This document shows positions 18,213 through 27,852 of a stretch of DNA of 64,000 nucleotides, piece after piece. The stretch is from positions 1 through 64,000 of the forward strand of contig NZ_JABXIN010000006.1 in assembly GCF_013373065.1 (NCBI RefSeq). The letters run 5' to 3'. Source of the stretch: Algoriphagus sp. (lineage in GTDB: Bacteria; Bacteroidota; Bacteroidia; Cytophagales; Cyclobacteriaceae). Both the position numbers and the translations under genes were made by a program. The notes beneath the pieces are model-generated. The model saw only the letters and a list, made by a program, of their open reading frames with translations, was not told the origin of the DNA and searched no databases. Each line of letters begins with the position of its first letter. Position 1 is the stretch's first letter.

Positions 18213-18892
18213 TCCCGGAAATAAAAAAAATCACCCCAACCTGGTGGGAATTCAAGTGGAAAGAAGAACCTTCCAAATCTTTATTGCAAAAAAGAGTATT
18301 GATCAAAAATTGGTTAGTAGCACATTATCAAGATGAGCTAGCCGAAATCCGGCAAGGGTATCAATGCATTTCCGTGATTTGGAAAAATCCCCCTGGAAAA
18401 GACTTTGAAGTAATCTTTCCTACAAACCTACCTTCTCAGCGAGTGGATGAAAAAACCTGGCAAATTCCTGTCTGCTATGGCGGTGAATTTGGGAAAGACT
18501 TAGATAGAATTTGTGAAATCAAAGGAATAAGTCCAACAGAATTAATTGAATTGCATTCAAACCCAATCTATCGACTTGAGTTTTATGGGTTTTTACCTGG
18601 TTTCATGTATTTATCTGGACTTCAAAATTCTTTAAAAACTCCCCGAAAAGAATTCCCTGACCGGACTGTCAAAGCAGGTTCAGTAGGAATTGGAGGAAAT
18701 CAAACCGGCATCTATCCTTTTGAAAGCCCTGGAGGATGGCATCTGATAGGAAGGACACCGATTACCGTTTTTTCTCCAGAGGAAAATCCTCCCGCCAACC
18801 CACAAATAGGAGACCGAATTCAATTTGTCCCAATTTCAAAAGAAGAATTCGAGTTTATTCTACAAAACTCACCAAAACTTAAACCTTTATGA
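18200..18892 (+). CDS. pxpB: 5-oxoprolinase subunit B (KipI family)
   Basis: A 230-residue protein of the allophanate-hydrolase subunit 1/KipI family. Signature segments are IPVCYGGEFGKDL, YGFLPGFMYLSGL, RKEFPDRTVKAGSVGIGGNQ and YPFESPGGWHLIGRTP. It forms the B subunit of 5-oxoprolinase with the following PxpC. It is translated from an ATG inside the end of pxpA and its TGA overlaps the pxpC ATG (ATGA), which suggests coupled translation. Confidence 0.92.
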   Translation: MVDIIPEIKKITPTWWEFKWKEEPSKSLLQKRVLIKNWLVAHYQDELAEIRQGYQCISVIWKNPPGKDFEVIFPTNLPSQRVDEKTWQIPVCYGGEFGKDLDRICEIKGISPTELIELHSNPIYRLEFYGFLPGFMYLSGLQNSLKTPRKEFPDRTVKAGSVGIGGNQTGIYPFESPGGWHLIGRTPITVFSPEENPPANPQIGDRIQFVPISKEEFEFILQNSPKLKPL

Positions 18893-19767
18893 CTAAGCCA
18901 CAAGCATTCATAGAGGTTATCAAAACGGGACCGGGAACTAAAATTCGGGATATAGGAAGAAAAAACTATGCAGAGTTTGGAGTCCCTCCAAGCGGCCCCT
19001 TAGATCCCAAAGCAGTTTTTTGGATCAATCACCTATTGAAAAATAAGGAGGAAGATGCCGTTTTAGAAATCAATCAACCTGGTTTGAAACTCCAATTTCA
19101 TGATTCGGCTATTATTTGTTTAGCAGGAGCCAAAGCTGAAATCACTATAAATGGAAAGACTACTTATTCTTCAGGACTTCAAATAATTCCAGAAGGCTCC
19201 TTATTGGAAGTGGGAAAGTTTGAATTGGGATCAATTTTATATCTAGGAATTCAAAATGGATTCCAAACGCCCATTCGCTTAGGTTCTAGGAGTTATTCCT
19301 TAGGAATTACGGAAAAAGAATTTGTGAAGGCCGGCGACACGCTTCCTTTTATCAAACAGCCTACAATCATAGACTACCTATCAAATAGTAGGGTGAAATG
19401 GAATCAAGATTATTTAAAGCAGGAAAAAATAAGAGCTTACCCTGGACCTGAATTTGACCTATTGAGGGAAAGCCAACAAGAACAACTCAGGACTAGCTAT
19501 TTTTCCATTTCAAATTTAAAAAACGGGATGGCCGTACAGTTAGAAGAGTTAGTCCCCAACGAACTGGGAAGTATATATACGGCTCCGGTATTTCCAGGAA
19601 CAGTACAGCTGACGCATGGAGGAAAACTCATTTGCCTTCTTTCAGACGCACAAGTCACTGGAGGATACCCAAGAGTATTACAAATTCATGAAGACGATTT
19701 GGGAGTGTTAGCCCAAAAAAAACCGAAGGAAAAAATCCAATTTCAACTCATAGAGGATTTTTTATGA
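18889..19767 (+). CDS. pxpC: 5-oxoprolinase subunit C (biotin-dependent carboxyltransferase/KipA family)
   Basis: A 292-residue protein of the allophanate-hydrolase subunit 2/KipA family. GPGTKIRDIGRKNYAEFGV and PPSGPLDPKA form the characteristic N-terminus, and PVFPGTVQLTHGGKLICLL with QVTGGYPRVLQ lies near the C-terminus. It completes the pxpABC set in the usual order, overlaps pxpB by 4 nt and ends about 100 bp before the unrelated DUF4301 gene. Confidence 0.92.
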   Translation: MTKPQAFIEVIKTGPGTKIRDIGRKNYAEFGVPPSGPLDPKAVFWINHLLKNKEEDAVLEINQPGLKLQFHDSAIICLAGAKAEITINGKTTYSSGLQIIPEGSLLEVGKFELGSILYLGIQNGFQTPIRLGSRSYSLGITEKEFVKAGDTLPFIKQPTIIDYLSNSRVKWNQDYLKQEKIRAYPGPEFDLLRESQQEQLRTSYFSISNLKNGMAVQLEELVPNELGSIYTAPVFPGTVQLTHGGKLICLLSDAQVTGGYPRVLQIHEDDLGVLAQKKPKEKIQFQLIEDFL

Positions 19768-19872
19768 GCTAGGAGAAAATATGAACTGAATTTATTGAAA
19801 AAAGAAGCCTTGGACTTGAGCAAAGCAAGATAGACTGCTATCTTGAAACGAACTTTTGAAACCCTAATTTCC

Positions 19873-21384
19873 ATGAATACTGAATTACTGAAAAAAATCA
19901 AAAACCAGGGGATGAATCCCGAGACGGTTGAACAGCAAATCGAAAATTTCAAAAATGGATTTCCATTTCTAGAAATCACCGCTCCTGCTACTCCGGGAAA
20001 TGGCATCCGAATTATGGATGAAAAGGATTTGGCGCATTTTCAGAGTACGTATCCTTCTAGAGCTTCACAAATTGAAGTAGTAAAATTTGTTCCGGCTTCG
20101 GGCGCGGCTTCCAGAATGTTTAAAGACCTCTTTGCTTTTTTAGATGGAGATGGGGACCTCAGCAAAAGTAAGTTTGTCCAGAAATTCATGGATCAAATTG
20201 AGAAGTTTGCCTTTTTTGATGACTTAAATGAAGTTTTGAAAAATAGAGGAACTAGTATTCCCGATTGTCTGGATCGAAAAGATTACAAAGAAATCTTAGC
20301 AGCCCTATTGTTAGAAGATGGATTGGGATATGGAAGTTTACCCAAGGGACTCCTCAAGTTTCATCGCTATGAAAATGACACCCGAACTCCAGCTCATGAG
20401 CATCTTATCGAGGGAATGCAATATGCTGTTGGAACGGGTCAGCTGGTAAAAATCCACTTTACCGTTTCACCCGAACATGAGGAAAAGTTCAAAGCCGAAA
20501 TCGAAGGAATCATCCCGATCCTTGAGGAAGAATCAGAATTGACCTTTGATATCAGCTATTCACAACAGAAAAAGTCAACGGATACCATTGCGGTAACGAT
20601 GGACAATGAACCCTTCCTCGAAGAGGATGGAAGTATTTTGTTTAGACCTGCCGGACATGGGGCGCTTTTGGAAAATCTCAATGATATCGATGCCGATCTG
20701 ATCTTTATAAAAAATATCGATAATGTCGTTCCGGATCGATTGAAGGAGCCGACCCGCCAATACAAACAGGCGATTGGTGGATTACTCTTGGAGATTCAGG
20801 AAAAAGTCTTCGACGCCCTCCGTCGGCTTGATCAGGAAAGCTCCTCCGAAAATGTTGCAAATGCTAAAAGTGTATTCACAGAAGCTTTAGGTGGAAAGCT
20901 CCCTATCCATTTCGACAGCCTGCCCTTGGAAGAGCAATTTCAAACCATAAAAGAGAAATTAGATCGACCTATCCGAGTATGTGGAATGGTGAAAAATACC
21001 GGCGAACCAGGCGGAGGTCCCTTCTGGATTTTGGAAAAAGATGGATCACAATCCCTTCAAATCCTGGAAACAGCTCAAATCAATTTGGCTGACCCAGATT
21101 CAGAACGTCATCTACAAGCGGCAACACATTTTAACCCAGTGGATTTGGTTTGTGGAACCCGAAATTACAAAGGAGAGAAATTTGACCTACTTCAATTCCG
21201 GGATATGAATACTGGATTTATCACTGAGAAATCAAAAAGCGGACGTGAATTAAAAGCTCTAGAACTCCCAGGACTATGGAATGGATCCATGGCTGGGTGG
21301 AACACCCTATTTGTAGAAGTTCCTTTGATTACCTTCAATCCTGTTAAAACAGTCAATGACCTCTTACGGGATGAGCATCAATAA
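19873..21384 (+). CDS. DUF4301 family protein
   Basis: A 503-residue protein from the ATG at 19873 (a longer reading would begin with TTG at 19843). The N-terminal ITAPATPGNGIR and VKFVPASGAASRMFKDLFAF are typical of DUF4301, a Bacteroidota-enriched family of unknown function. The G-x-A/S-rich SGAASRMFK segment recalls nucleotide-binding loops of sugar-nucleotidyltransferase-like proteins, but that is only suggestive. FRPAGHGALLENLNDIDADL and KNTGEPGGGPFWILEKDGS are further conserved-looking segments. There is no signal peptide, so it is cytoplasmic. It has its own terminator and no obvious partner. Confidence 0.8.
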   Translation: MNTELLKKIKNQGMNPETVEQQIENFKNGFPFLEITAPATPGNGIRIMDEKDLAHFQSTYPSRASQIEVVKFVPASGAASRMFKDLFAFLDGDGDLSKSKFVQKFMDQIEKFAFFDDLNEVLKNRGTSIPDCLDRKDYKEILAALLLEDGLGYGSLPKGLLKFHRYENDTRTPAHEHLIEGMQYAVGTGQLVKIHFTVSPEHEEKFKAEIEGIIPILEEESELTFDISYSQQKKSTDTIAVTMDNEPFLEEDGSILFRPAGHGALLENLNDIDADLIFIKNIDNVVPDRLKEPTRQYKQAIGGLLLEIQEKVFDALRRLDQESSSENVANAKSVFTEALGGKLPIHFDSLPLEEQFQTIKEKLDRPIRVCGMVKNTGEPGGGPFWILEKDGSQSLQILETAQINLADPDSERHLQAATHFNPVDLVCGTRNYKGEKFDLLQFRDMNTGFITEKSKSGRELKALELPGLWNGSMAGWNTLFVEVPLITFNPVKTVNDLLRDEHQ

Positions 21385-21416
21385 GAAAAAAGCCGGGTAA
21401 ATCCGGCTTTTTTTTT
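21385..21416. terminator. Bidirectional terminator between DUF4301 and the RNA methyltransferase
   Basis: Stem AGCCGG / CCGGCT (21391-21396 with 21403-21408) is flanked by A-run and T-run, so it can end transcription from both convergent genes. Confidence 0.85.
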
Positions 21417-21418
21417 GC

Positions 21419-22576
21419 TCATTTTTTTCCTTCATAGAGATCATATTTCAAGAGACGGCAATCAATGGTTCCGTTCCAAAATTCAATTCTCCGACTGGCA
21501 CGAAGGCCTACCTTTTTGGCTAGCTCCAAATTTCCGGTAAAAATATATCCTCGGTATCCAGCACACTTTTGTTTTAAAAAGTCTCCTATCCGTTTATAGG
21601 TCTCCTCCAATTCCTCCACTTCACCCAATCGTTCTCCATATTCTGGATTAAACATAATTACGCCTTTGGGTCTTTCGGGAACTTCTGTCTCAGCAAAATC
21701 ACAAACCTGAAAATCGATTAAATCTTCTACACCTGCGATGGCTGCATTTTCTCTTGCAAAGGTGATGGCCTGCAAAGAAATATCTGATGCTATGATTTTT
21801 ACTCCTGGATCATCGATAATCTTGTTTCTTAGTTTTTTCATCTTGGCTTCATAAGCTTCGGGTGAATAGCCCAAGATATTCATAAAGGCGTAATGATCTC
21901 TGTATAATCCCGGATATCGCTTGGATGCCATAAGGGCTGCTTCAATGGCCAAAGTACCCGAACCACACATGGGGTTGACAAATGGAACGCGAGTATTCCA
22001 TTCCGTTGCATAAATGGTAGCAGCTGCCAAATCTTCCATCATGGGTGCCTTCCCTGGAATTTTCCGGTAACCGTGTTTGGCAAGCGTCTCACCTGCTGTA
22101 TTCAAGTAGATCTGAGCTTGTGTTCCTTTCCAGTAAATCTGAATCACCAAACCACTAAACTCGGAGCCAGAATCAGGTCTTCGGCCAAATTTATCCCGAA
22201 AACGATCTACAATAGCATCTTTAACTTTTACATTGACAATCAAAGGAGTGCTAACTGAATCATTCTCAACGACCGAATTGACCGAGAAATATCCATCCAC
22301 ATCCAAGTATTCTTCCCAAGGAAGGGCTTTGATTCTTCGATAGATATCGGAAGCGTTTCTTAGATAAATGGAACGGATTTCAAACAAAACCTGTGAAGCA
22401 GTTCGCAGATGCAAGTTCAAATCCATACAATCCTCCAGAGAAGCTCGAAGCTCTACTCCAGTACGATGAATTTTTTCAGGAAAAAAGCCAAGTTCACGGA
22501 TTTCCTGCTCCAGATAAGTAACAGAGCGGTCTTTACAGGTTATAAAAACCGTTCTTCGTTCATTGAAATCAAGCAT
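21419..22576 (-). CDS. THUMP-domain class I RNA methyltransferase (RlmL N-terminal type)
   Basis: A 385-residue SAM-dependent methyltransferase. The N-terminal part (VTYLEQEIRELGF, HLRTASQVLFEI) is a ferredoxin-like plus THUMP RNA-binding region. The C-terminal part is a Rossmann methyltransferase with NPMCGSGTLAIEAALMA, VKIIASDISLQAI and the N6-adenine/guanine-type motif IMFNPEYGERLG (NPPYG variant). It should methylate a guanine in 23S rRNA or tRNA, like RlmL-N or TrmN. The ATG at 22576 matches the family's usual start; a longer frame to 22726 adds 50 residues of non-homologous sequence that would cover the promoter region of the divergent gene. Confidence 0.88.
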   Translation of the reverse strand: MLDFNERRTVFITCKDRSVTYLEQEIRELGFFPEKIHRTGVELRASLEDCMDLNLHLRTASQVLFEIRSIYLRNASDIYRRIKALPWEEYLDVDGYFSVNSVVENDSVSTPLIVNVKVKDAIVDRFRDKFGRRPDSGSEFSGLVIQIYWKGTQAQIYLNTAGETLAKHGYRKIPGKAPMMEDLAAATIYATEWNTRVPFVNPMCGSGTLAIEAALMASKRYPGLYRDHYAFMNILGYSPEAYEAKMKKLRNKIIDDPGVKIIASDISLQAITFARENAAIAGVEDLIDFQVCDFAETEVPERPKGVIMFNPEYGERLGEVEELEETYKRIGDFLKQKCAGYRGYIFTGNLELAKKVGLRASRRIEFWNGTIDCRLLKYDLYEGKK

Positions 22577-22738
22577 GCGCAAAAGTATCGAATTCGGAAG
22601 AATTAATTTTTTAAAGCTTAAGATTTCAAGGTTTTTATAGTGGAAAGATCCCAAACGATTGCGTATCTTGAGCCTAACTGCAATTGTAGCAATCCATCGA
22701 AATTTTGATTTTCGATTTACATTCAAACAACCCTATTC

Positions 22739-24124
22739 ATGAAAAGTATACCATCTTTCATCCTATTACTTAGTTCTCTAGCCTTCATTGCCTCTTGCAA
22801 TCAATCCCAAGAAACTCAATCCGAAGAGTGGCGGGATTTGTTCAATGGAAAAGACCTATCAGGTTGGAAAGCTGTGGCTGGCGATGCTGAATTTTCTGTT
22901 GAAAATGGAGAAATTATTGGTTCGGCTGTAGCTGGATCACCCAATACCTTTTTAATTACAGAAGAGATGTTTGGCGACTTCATCTTGGAGCTAGAGCTAA
23001 AAGTCGAAGATCTTTCCTCCAATTCCGGGATAATGGCAAGAGGACAGTTCGATCCACAAGCTCGAGACGGAAAAGGCTTAGTATATGGTTATCAAATTGA
23101 GGCTGACCCAACGGAAAGAGCATGGTCTGGAGGAGTTTATGATGAAGCTCGGAGAGGCTGGCTTTACCCCCTAGACCTTAATCCAGCTGCAAAATCAGCC
23201 TTTAAATTAGGTGAATACAATCGCTACCGGATTGAGGTAATTGGTGATGAAATTAAAACCTGGGTAAATGGTCAAGAAGTAGCCTATGTCGTAGATGATA
23301 CTGACAAAAAAGGATTTATTGGCTTGCAAGTCCATAGCATTCAAAATCCTGAAGATGCAGGACGAAAGACCTATTTCCGGAACATCCGAATTAAAACCAA
23401 AAACCTTGACCCTCAGCCATTCGAAAAAGAGATTTTCGTAGTCAATAACCGCAAAAATGAGCTAATAGACTTTGAAGTAGCTTCTGGCTGGAGATTGCTA
23501 TTCAATGGCGAAAATTCTGATGGATGGATTGGGGCCTATAAGGAATCCTTTCCTGATTTCGGCTGGACTATTTCAGATGGAATTTTGACGATTGAATCAT
23601 CTGGAGGAGGAGAATCCACAAATGCAGGTGATATTGTTACCACTGAACTGTTCAGCGCCTTTGATTTAGCATTTGAATTCAATCTTTCCGAAGGTGCCAA
23701 TAGTGGCGTTAAATACTTTGTCACCCTTTCAGAAAACAATTCTGGATCAGCAATTGGACTTGAATATCAAATTTTGGACGATGAAAAGCACCCTGATGCC
23801 AAAATGGGACGAGATGGAAACCGCACGCTCGCTTCTTTGTATGATTTAATCACTGCTGAAAAACAAAGTCGATTTGTGAAACCTCCCGGTGAGTGGAATA
23901 AAGGCCGAATTGTAGTTTATCCAGACAACCGGGTAGAACACTACCTAAATGGTGTGAAGGTATTGGAGTATGTGAGAGGTTCTCAAGAATTTCGAGGTCT
24001 TGTAGCTATCTCTAAATATAAAATTTGGGAAAATTTCGGCGAGGCCCCTGAAGGACATATTCTACTCCAGGATCATGGCGATAAAGTCAGCTTTAAAAAC
24101 ATCAAAATCAAAACCTTAAACTAA
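22739..24124 (+). CDS. Lipoprotein with two DUF1080 (3-keto-disaccharide hydrolase-like) domains
   Basis: A 461-residue lipoprotein (lipobox AFIASC). Two concanavalin-like DUF1080 domains follow: about residues 29-215 (WRDLFNGKDLSGWKAV to TYFRNIRIK) and about 250-460 (WRLLFNGENSDGWIGA to VSFKNIKIK). Each has the family's LFNG...GW opening and a FKNI/FRNI closing strand. DUF1080 proteins include enzymes that cleave 3-keto-glycosides after oxidation of the sugar. The oxidoreductase 12 bp downstream fits as the oxidising partner. Having two domains in one chain is less common than one; one copy may be a binding domain. Confidence 0.88.
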   Translation: MKSIPSFILLLSSLAFIASCNQSQETQSEEWRDLFNGKDLSGWKAVAGDAEFSVENGEIIGSAVAGSPNTFLITEEMFGDFILELELKVEDLSSNSGIMARGQFDPQARDGKGLVYGYQIEADPTERAWSGGVYDEARRGWLYPLDLNPAAKSAFKLGEYNRYRIEVIGDEIKTWVNGQEVAYVVDDTDKKGFIGLQVHSIQNPEDAGRKTYFRNIRIKTKNLDPQPFEKEIFVVNNRKNELIDFEVASGWRLLFNGENSDGWIGAYKESFPDFGWTISDGILTIESSGGGESTNAGDIVTTELFSAFDLAFEFNLSEGANSGVKYFVTLSENNSGSAIGLEYQILDDEKHPDAKMGRDGNRTLASLYDLITAEKQSRFVKPPGEWNKGRIVVYPDNRVEHYLNGVKVLEYVRGSQEFRGLVAISKYKIWENFGEAPEGHILLQDHGDKVSFKNIKIKTLN

Positions 24125-24136
24125 CCGGGCATTATT

Positions 24137-25486
24137 ATGAACAAGCAATCCAGAAGAACTTTTATCAAAAAAAGCACAGCGGCAGGAATTGGTGTTTCAA
24201 CCTTAGGGGCAATGGGCTTTTCAGCAAAATCCTACGGAAGGATACTTGGCGCCAATGATCGATTGACGGTAGCCATCGCAGGTTTAGGCAGAAGACTGGG
24301 GGCTTTTTATGAACCAATAGCACTGAAGTCCAGCAATGTGGAATTACTCTATCTCTGTGATGTCATGGATAAACAATTGACTAGGGCTGCTGAAAATTTT
24401 TCAAATCACATTGATTACCAACCAAAACTAGAGAAAAGCATTTTAAAGGTACTGGAAGATAAAAATCTAGATGTTCTTATCAACGCGACACCAGACCATT
24501 GGCATGCACCGGGAACTTGGATCGCGATGGAGCATGGAAAACATGTTTATGTAGAAAAACCCTGCTCCCATAACCCTCGAGAAGGTGAATTACTGATTGC
24601 TCTTCAGAAAAAATATGGAAAAGTTGTCCAGATGGGAAATCAACAACGCTCCGCTCCTGCAAGCCAGGAAATCATCAAAGCCATTCATGATGGAGCTATC
24701 GGCAAAGCATACAAGGCTGTAGCCTTTTATAGCAATGCCAGAGGAAGAGTTGTCAACCCTTCTCCTGCCCCAGTTCCGGAAGGACTCGATTGGGAGCTCT
24801 TTCAGGGACCAGCTCCTCGAAAACCATACATGCATGATACATGGGACTACAACTGGCATTGGTACGGATGGGATTATGGAACGGCTGAGACCGGAAATAA
24901 TGCAACTCATGAATTAGACGTTGCGCGCTGGGCTTTGGAAGTCTCATACCCAAGCCATGTCAGTGTCGATGCAGGAAAGTATCACTTCGAGGATGATGGT
25001 TGGACCATGTACGATACCATGGAAGCAACATTCAAATTTAAAAATGGCGCGACCATCGTATGGGATGGAAAAAGCAGAAACAATTACAATACCTATGGTG
25101 CTGATCGGGGTACCATTATATTCGGAAGCGAAGGCAGTGTATTTGTAAATAGAAATGGCTACAAGCATTACGATCGAAGTGGAAAATTGGTGAAGGACAG
25201 TTCTTCAACTAGCAATGAAGCCGGTACGCAACTAGGAGGCGGAGGAGATATGAGTACCCGTCATGTGGTCAATTTCTTCAATGCGGTAAGAGGATTAGAA
25301 AAACAAAACTCCAATATTGAAGAAGGAGCAGTCAGTACCTTACTTTGTCACTTGGCAAATATCTCTTATCGCACTAGTGAGACACTTCAATGTGATAGTT
25401 CTAGCGGTCGAATTACAAATTCCAAAAAAGCCATGGACCTTTGGTCGAGGGAATATGAAAAAGGATGGGAACCACCAAAAGTTTAA
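24137..25486 (+). CDS. Tat-exported Gfo/Idh/MocA family oxidoreductase
   Basis: A 449-residue NAD(P)-dependent oxidoreductase with twin-arginine signal (QSRRTFIKKS). The nucleotide-binding fold has VAIAGLGRRLGAFYEP, then INATPDHWHAPGTWIAMEHG and the dihydrodipicolinate-reductase-like signature YVEKPCSHNPREGE. NWHWYGWDYGTAETGNNATHEL is replaced here only in part: the conserved Gly-Asn and His residues of the active site are in TAETGNNATHELDVARWAL. Exported members keep their cofactor tightly bound and act on sugars or glycosides in the periplasm. It is co-transcribed with the DUF1080 lipoprotein and ends at a strong terminator, separating it from the uronate operon. Confidence 0.9.
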   Translation: MNKQSRRTFIKKSTAAGIGVSTLGAMGFSAKSYGRILGANDRLTVAIAGLGRRLGAFYEPIALKSSNVELLYLCDVMDKQLTRAAENFSNHIDYQPKLEKSILKVLEDKNLDVLINATPDHWHAPGTWIAMEHGKHVYVEKPCSHNPREGELLIALQKKYGKVVQMGNQQRSAPASQEIIKAIHDGAIGKAYKAVAFYSNARGRVVNPSPAPVPEGLDWELFQGPAPRKPYMHDTWDYNWHWYGWDYGTAETGNNATHELDVARWALEVSYPSHVSVDAGKYHFEDDGWTMYDTMEATFKFKNGATIVWDGKSRNNYNTYGADRGTIIFGSEGSVFVNRNGYKHYDRSGKLVKDSSSTSNEAGTQLGGGGDMSTRHVVNFFNAVRGLEKQNSNIEEGAVSTLLCHLANISYRTSETLQCDSSSGRITNSKKAMDLWSREYEKGWEPPKV

Positions 25487-25494
25487 TTTCAATG

Positions 25495-25527
25495 AGGCCG
25501 TATTCGAAAAAGAAAACGGCCTTTTTT
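25495..25527 (+). terminator. Terminator after the Gfo/Idh/MocA gene
   Basis: Stem AGGCCGT / ACGGCCT (25495-25501 with 25516-25522) followed by a run of T. It separates the DUF1080-oxidoreductase pair from uxaC. Confidence 0.82.
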
Positions 25528-25590
25528 AAGTCTAAATAATTTTCATCCTCTTATAAATAAATTGAATTAACCGAACCAAAAGTATTAGCA

Positions 25591-27030
25591 ATGGGTCATT
25601 TCTCATCCAAAAATTCATTCATTACCGATGATTTTTTGCTTCAGTCTGAGTTTTCAAAAATACTCTATCATGACTATGCAAAAGACCTTCCCATTATAGA
25701 TTACCACAACCATCTACCTCCTCATCAGATTCGATCCAACCAACAATTTGAAACTATTTCAGAAGTTTGGTTAGCCGGAGACCACTACAAATGGCGCGCG
25801 ATGCGAACGCTTGGGATTTCTGAGAAATTTATCACTGGAAATGGAAGTGACAGGGAGAAATTTGAAAAATGGGCTTCTACTGTTCCATATACTGTTCGTA
25901 ACCCGCTGTATCATTGGACTCACTTAGAACTGCTCCGCTATTTTGGGATAGAGGAAAGCCTTTCAGAAAAAAGTGCTTCCCCAATTTATGAGGCTTGCAA
26001 CTACCAACTTTCTCAAGAAGAATTTCGAACCCAAGGCCTTCTGAAAAAAATGAAGGTGGAAGTGGTTTGCACGACCGATGACCCTATTGATTCCTTGGAA
26101 AACCACCGAAAAATGAGCGAATCAAAGGCTGAATTATTGATGTTCCCTGCATTCCGGCCCGATAAAGCCTATGCTGTAGAAAATCCTCAAAACTACCTGG
26201 ATTACCTCGGAAAGTTGGAAAATGTGACAGGGCTTTCTATCAACAGCTATGAGGATTTGAAATCAGCTCTTCAAAATCGAATTGAATTTTTCCACCAAAA
26301 CGGATGTAGACTTGCCGACCATGGATTAGAGCAACTTTATTTTTTTGAAAAAGAAGCATTCAACCTGGAGAAGCTATTCCAACAACTTCGATCAAAAAAT
26401 GAACTAACTGTCCACGAAATTCAATACTTCAAATTCAAAACCCTTGAATTCCTTTGTAAGGAGTATCATAAAAAAGGCTGGGTACAACAATTCCATCTCG
26501 GAGCTCTTCGAAACACCAATTCCAGGCAATTAAGTACTCTGGGACCAGACACCGGCTACGATTCTATTGGAGATTTTGAACAGGCAAAAGCCCTTGCCGG
26601 ATTTTTAAATTCCTTAGACAAAACAAACCAACTTTCTAAAACCATTCTCTACAATCTCAACCCAAGAGATAATGAGGTTTTTGCAACCATGACTGGAAAC
26701 TTTAACGATGGAAGCGTGAAAGGAAAGATGCAATTCGGTTCAGGTTGGTGGTATTTAGATCAACTAGATGGAATGGAAAAACAATTAAATGCACTTTCGA
26801 ACATGAGCTTACTTTCATGTTTTATCGGAATGTTGACTGATTCCAGAAGCTTTTTATCCTTTCCAAGACATGAGTATTTCCGTCGAATTCTGTGTAATTT
26901 GATTGGAAATGATGTTGAAAAAGGACTTTTGCCGGCTGATGAAAAATGGTTGGGTAAAATCGTAGCAGATATCTGCTATTTCAATGCAAAAAATTACTTT
27001 GACTTTTCAGCTGATAATTTTCAAGTTTAA
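25591..27030 (+). CDS. uxaC: Glucuronate (uronate) isomerase
   Basis: A 479-residue enzyme of the amidohydrolase-like uronate isomerase family, converting D-glucuronate to D-fructuronate and D-galacturonate to D-tagaturonate. Visible are IIDYHNHLPPHQI with the metal-site His-x-His, VVCTTDDPIDSLENH, FPAFRPDKAYAVE, QFHLGALRNTNSRQLSTLGP and MLTDSRSFLSFPRHEYFRR, all typical of UxaC. Length is normal. It is the first gene of a tight operon (2 bp to the SDR gene), which is followed by uxuA. This is the entry step of the pathway to 2-keto-3-deoxygluconate. Confidence 0.95.
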   Translation: MGHFSSKNSFITDDFLLQSEFSKILYHDYAKDLPIIDYHNHLPPHQIRSNQQFETISEVWLAGDHYKWRAMRTLGISEKFITGNGSDREKFEKWASTVPYTVRNPLYHWTHLELLRYFGIEESLSEKSASPIYEACNYQLSQEEFRTQGLLKKMKVEVVCTTDDPIDSLENHRKMSESKAELLMFPAFRPDKAYAVENPQNYLDYLGKLENVTGLSINSYEDLKSALQNRIEFFHQNGCRLADHGLEQLYFFEKEAFNLEKLFQQLRSKNELTVHEIQYFKFKTLEFLCKEYHKKGWVQQFHLGALRNTNSRQLSTLGPDTGYDSIGDFEQAKALAGFLNSLDKTNQLSKTILYNLNPRDNEVFATMTGNFNDGSVKGKMQFGSGWWYLDQLDGMEKQLNALSNMSLLSCFIGMLTDSRSFLSFPRHEYFRRILCNLIGNDVEKGLLPADEKWLGKIVADICYFNAKNYFDFSADNFQV

Positions 27031-27032
27031 TC

Positions 27033-27851
27033 ATGGCAATCAATCTATTCGACCTCTCTAACAAAAAAATTGTATTCTCTGGAGCCACAGGAGTTTTGGG
27101 AAAAGCCATGAGTCTTCACCTAGCTTCTCAAGGAGCCGAGCTACTCATTTTAGGAAGAAATGCTACCAAAATCAATGAGCTTCTCCATGAAATCAAAAAG
27201 CAAGGAGGAACAGCTTCGGGCTATACCTGCGATGTCACAGATTGGAATAATGTCTGCCAAGCAACTGAAAAAATCAAAAGCCAACATCAATCCATTGATG
27301 TGTTAATCAATGCAGCCGGAGGGAATATGCCGGGAGCCGTTGTTAGACCCGACCAAAACTTTCTAGACCTTGATTTAGCATCCCTTCGACAAGTAATGGA
27401 TTTGAACTATATGGGAACAGTACTTCCCATCAAGGCTTTCCTTCCATTAATGCTTGAAAACAAAAAAGGTAATATACTCAACATCAGCTCAATGGCTGCA
27501 ACCAGACCCATGACACGAGTCATGGGATACGCTTCAGCAAAAGCCGCAATTGACAACATGACCAAATGGCTTGCTGTAGAACTTGCAACCAAGCATGGAC
27601 CACAATTTCGGGTGAACGCCATCGCGCCAGGATTCTTCCTAACGGAGCAAAACAGAACCTTACTCACAGAAGAAGATGGTTCCTTAACGAAGAGAGGAAA
27701 TCAAATCATTACACATACCCCCATGAGTCGGTTTGGAAAACCAGAAGACCTGCTGGGAACCTTACAATGGCTTTGTTCAGATGCATCCAATTTTGTAACG
27801 GGAACAATTGTAGAAGTGGATGGTGGGTTTAGTGCCTATTCAGGAGTTTAA
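27033..27851 (+). CDS. SDR oxidoreductase, probable D-mannonate oxidoreductase (fructuronate reductase)
   Basis: A 272-residue classical SDR with cofactor motif [11 protein letters not shown] near the N-terminus, [12 protein letters not shown], catalytic Ser in ILNISSMAA and Tyr-x3-Lys in GYASAKAAI. It lies exactly between uronate isomerase and mannonate dehydratase, where the fructuronate reductase step is needed, while no UxuB-type enzyme is present. I therefore infer fructuronate to D-mannonate reduction. Two close relatives (KduD- or gluconate dehydrogenase-like SDRs) cannot be excluded from sequence alone. Confidence 0.85.
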   Translation: MAINLFDLSNKKIVFSGATGVLGKAMSLHLASQGAELLILGRNATKINELLHEIKKQGGTASGYTCDVTDWNNVCQATEKIKSQHQSIDVLINAAGGNMPGAVVRPDQNFLDLDLASLRQVMDLNYMGTVLPIKAFLPLMLENKKGNILNISSMAATRPMTRVMGYASAKAAIDNMTKWLAVELATKHGPQFRVNAIAPGFFLTEQNRTLLTEEDGSLTKRGNQIITHTPMSRFGKPEDLLGTLQWLCSDASNFVTGTIVEVDGGFSAYSGV

Positions 27852-27852
27852 A

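Noticed and set aside
22577..22726. N-terminal extension of the RNA methyltransferase
   Set aside because: The 50 extra residues do not look like the family's N-terminus and would cover the promoter region of the divergent DUF1080 gene; the ATG at 22576 is preferred.
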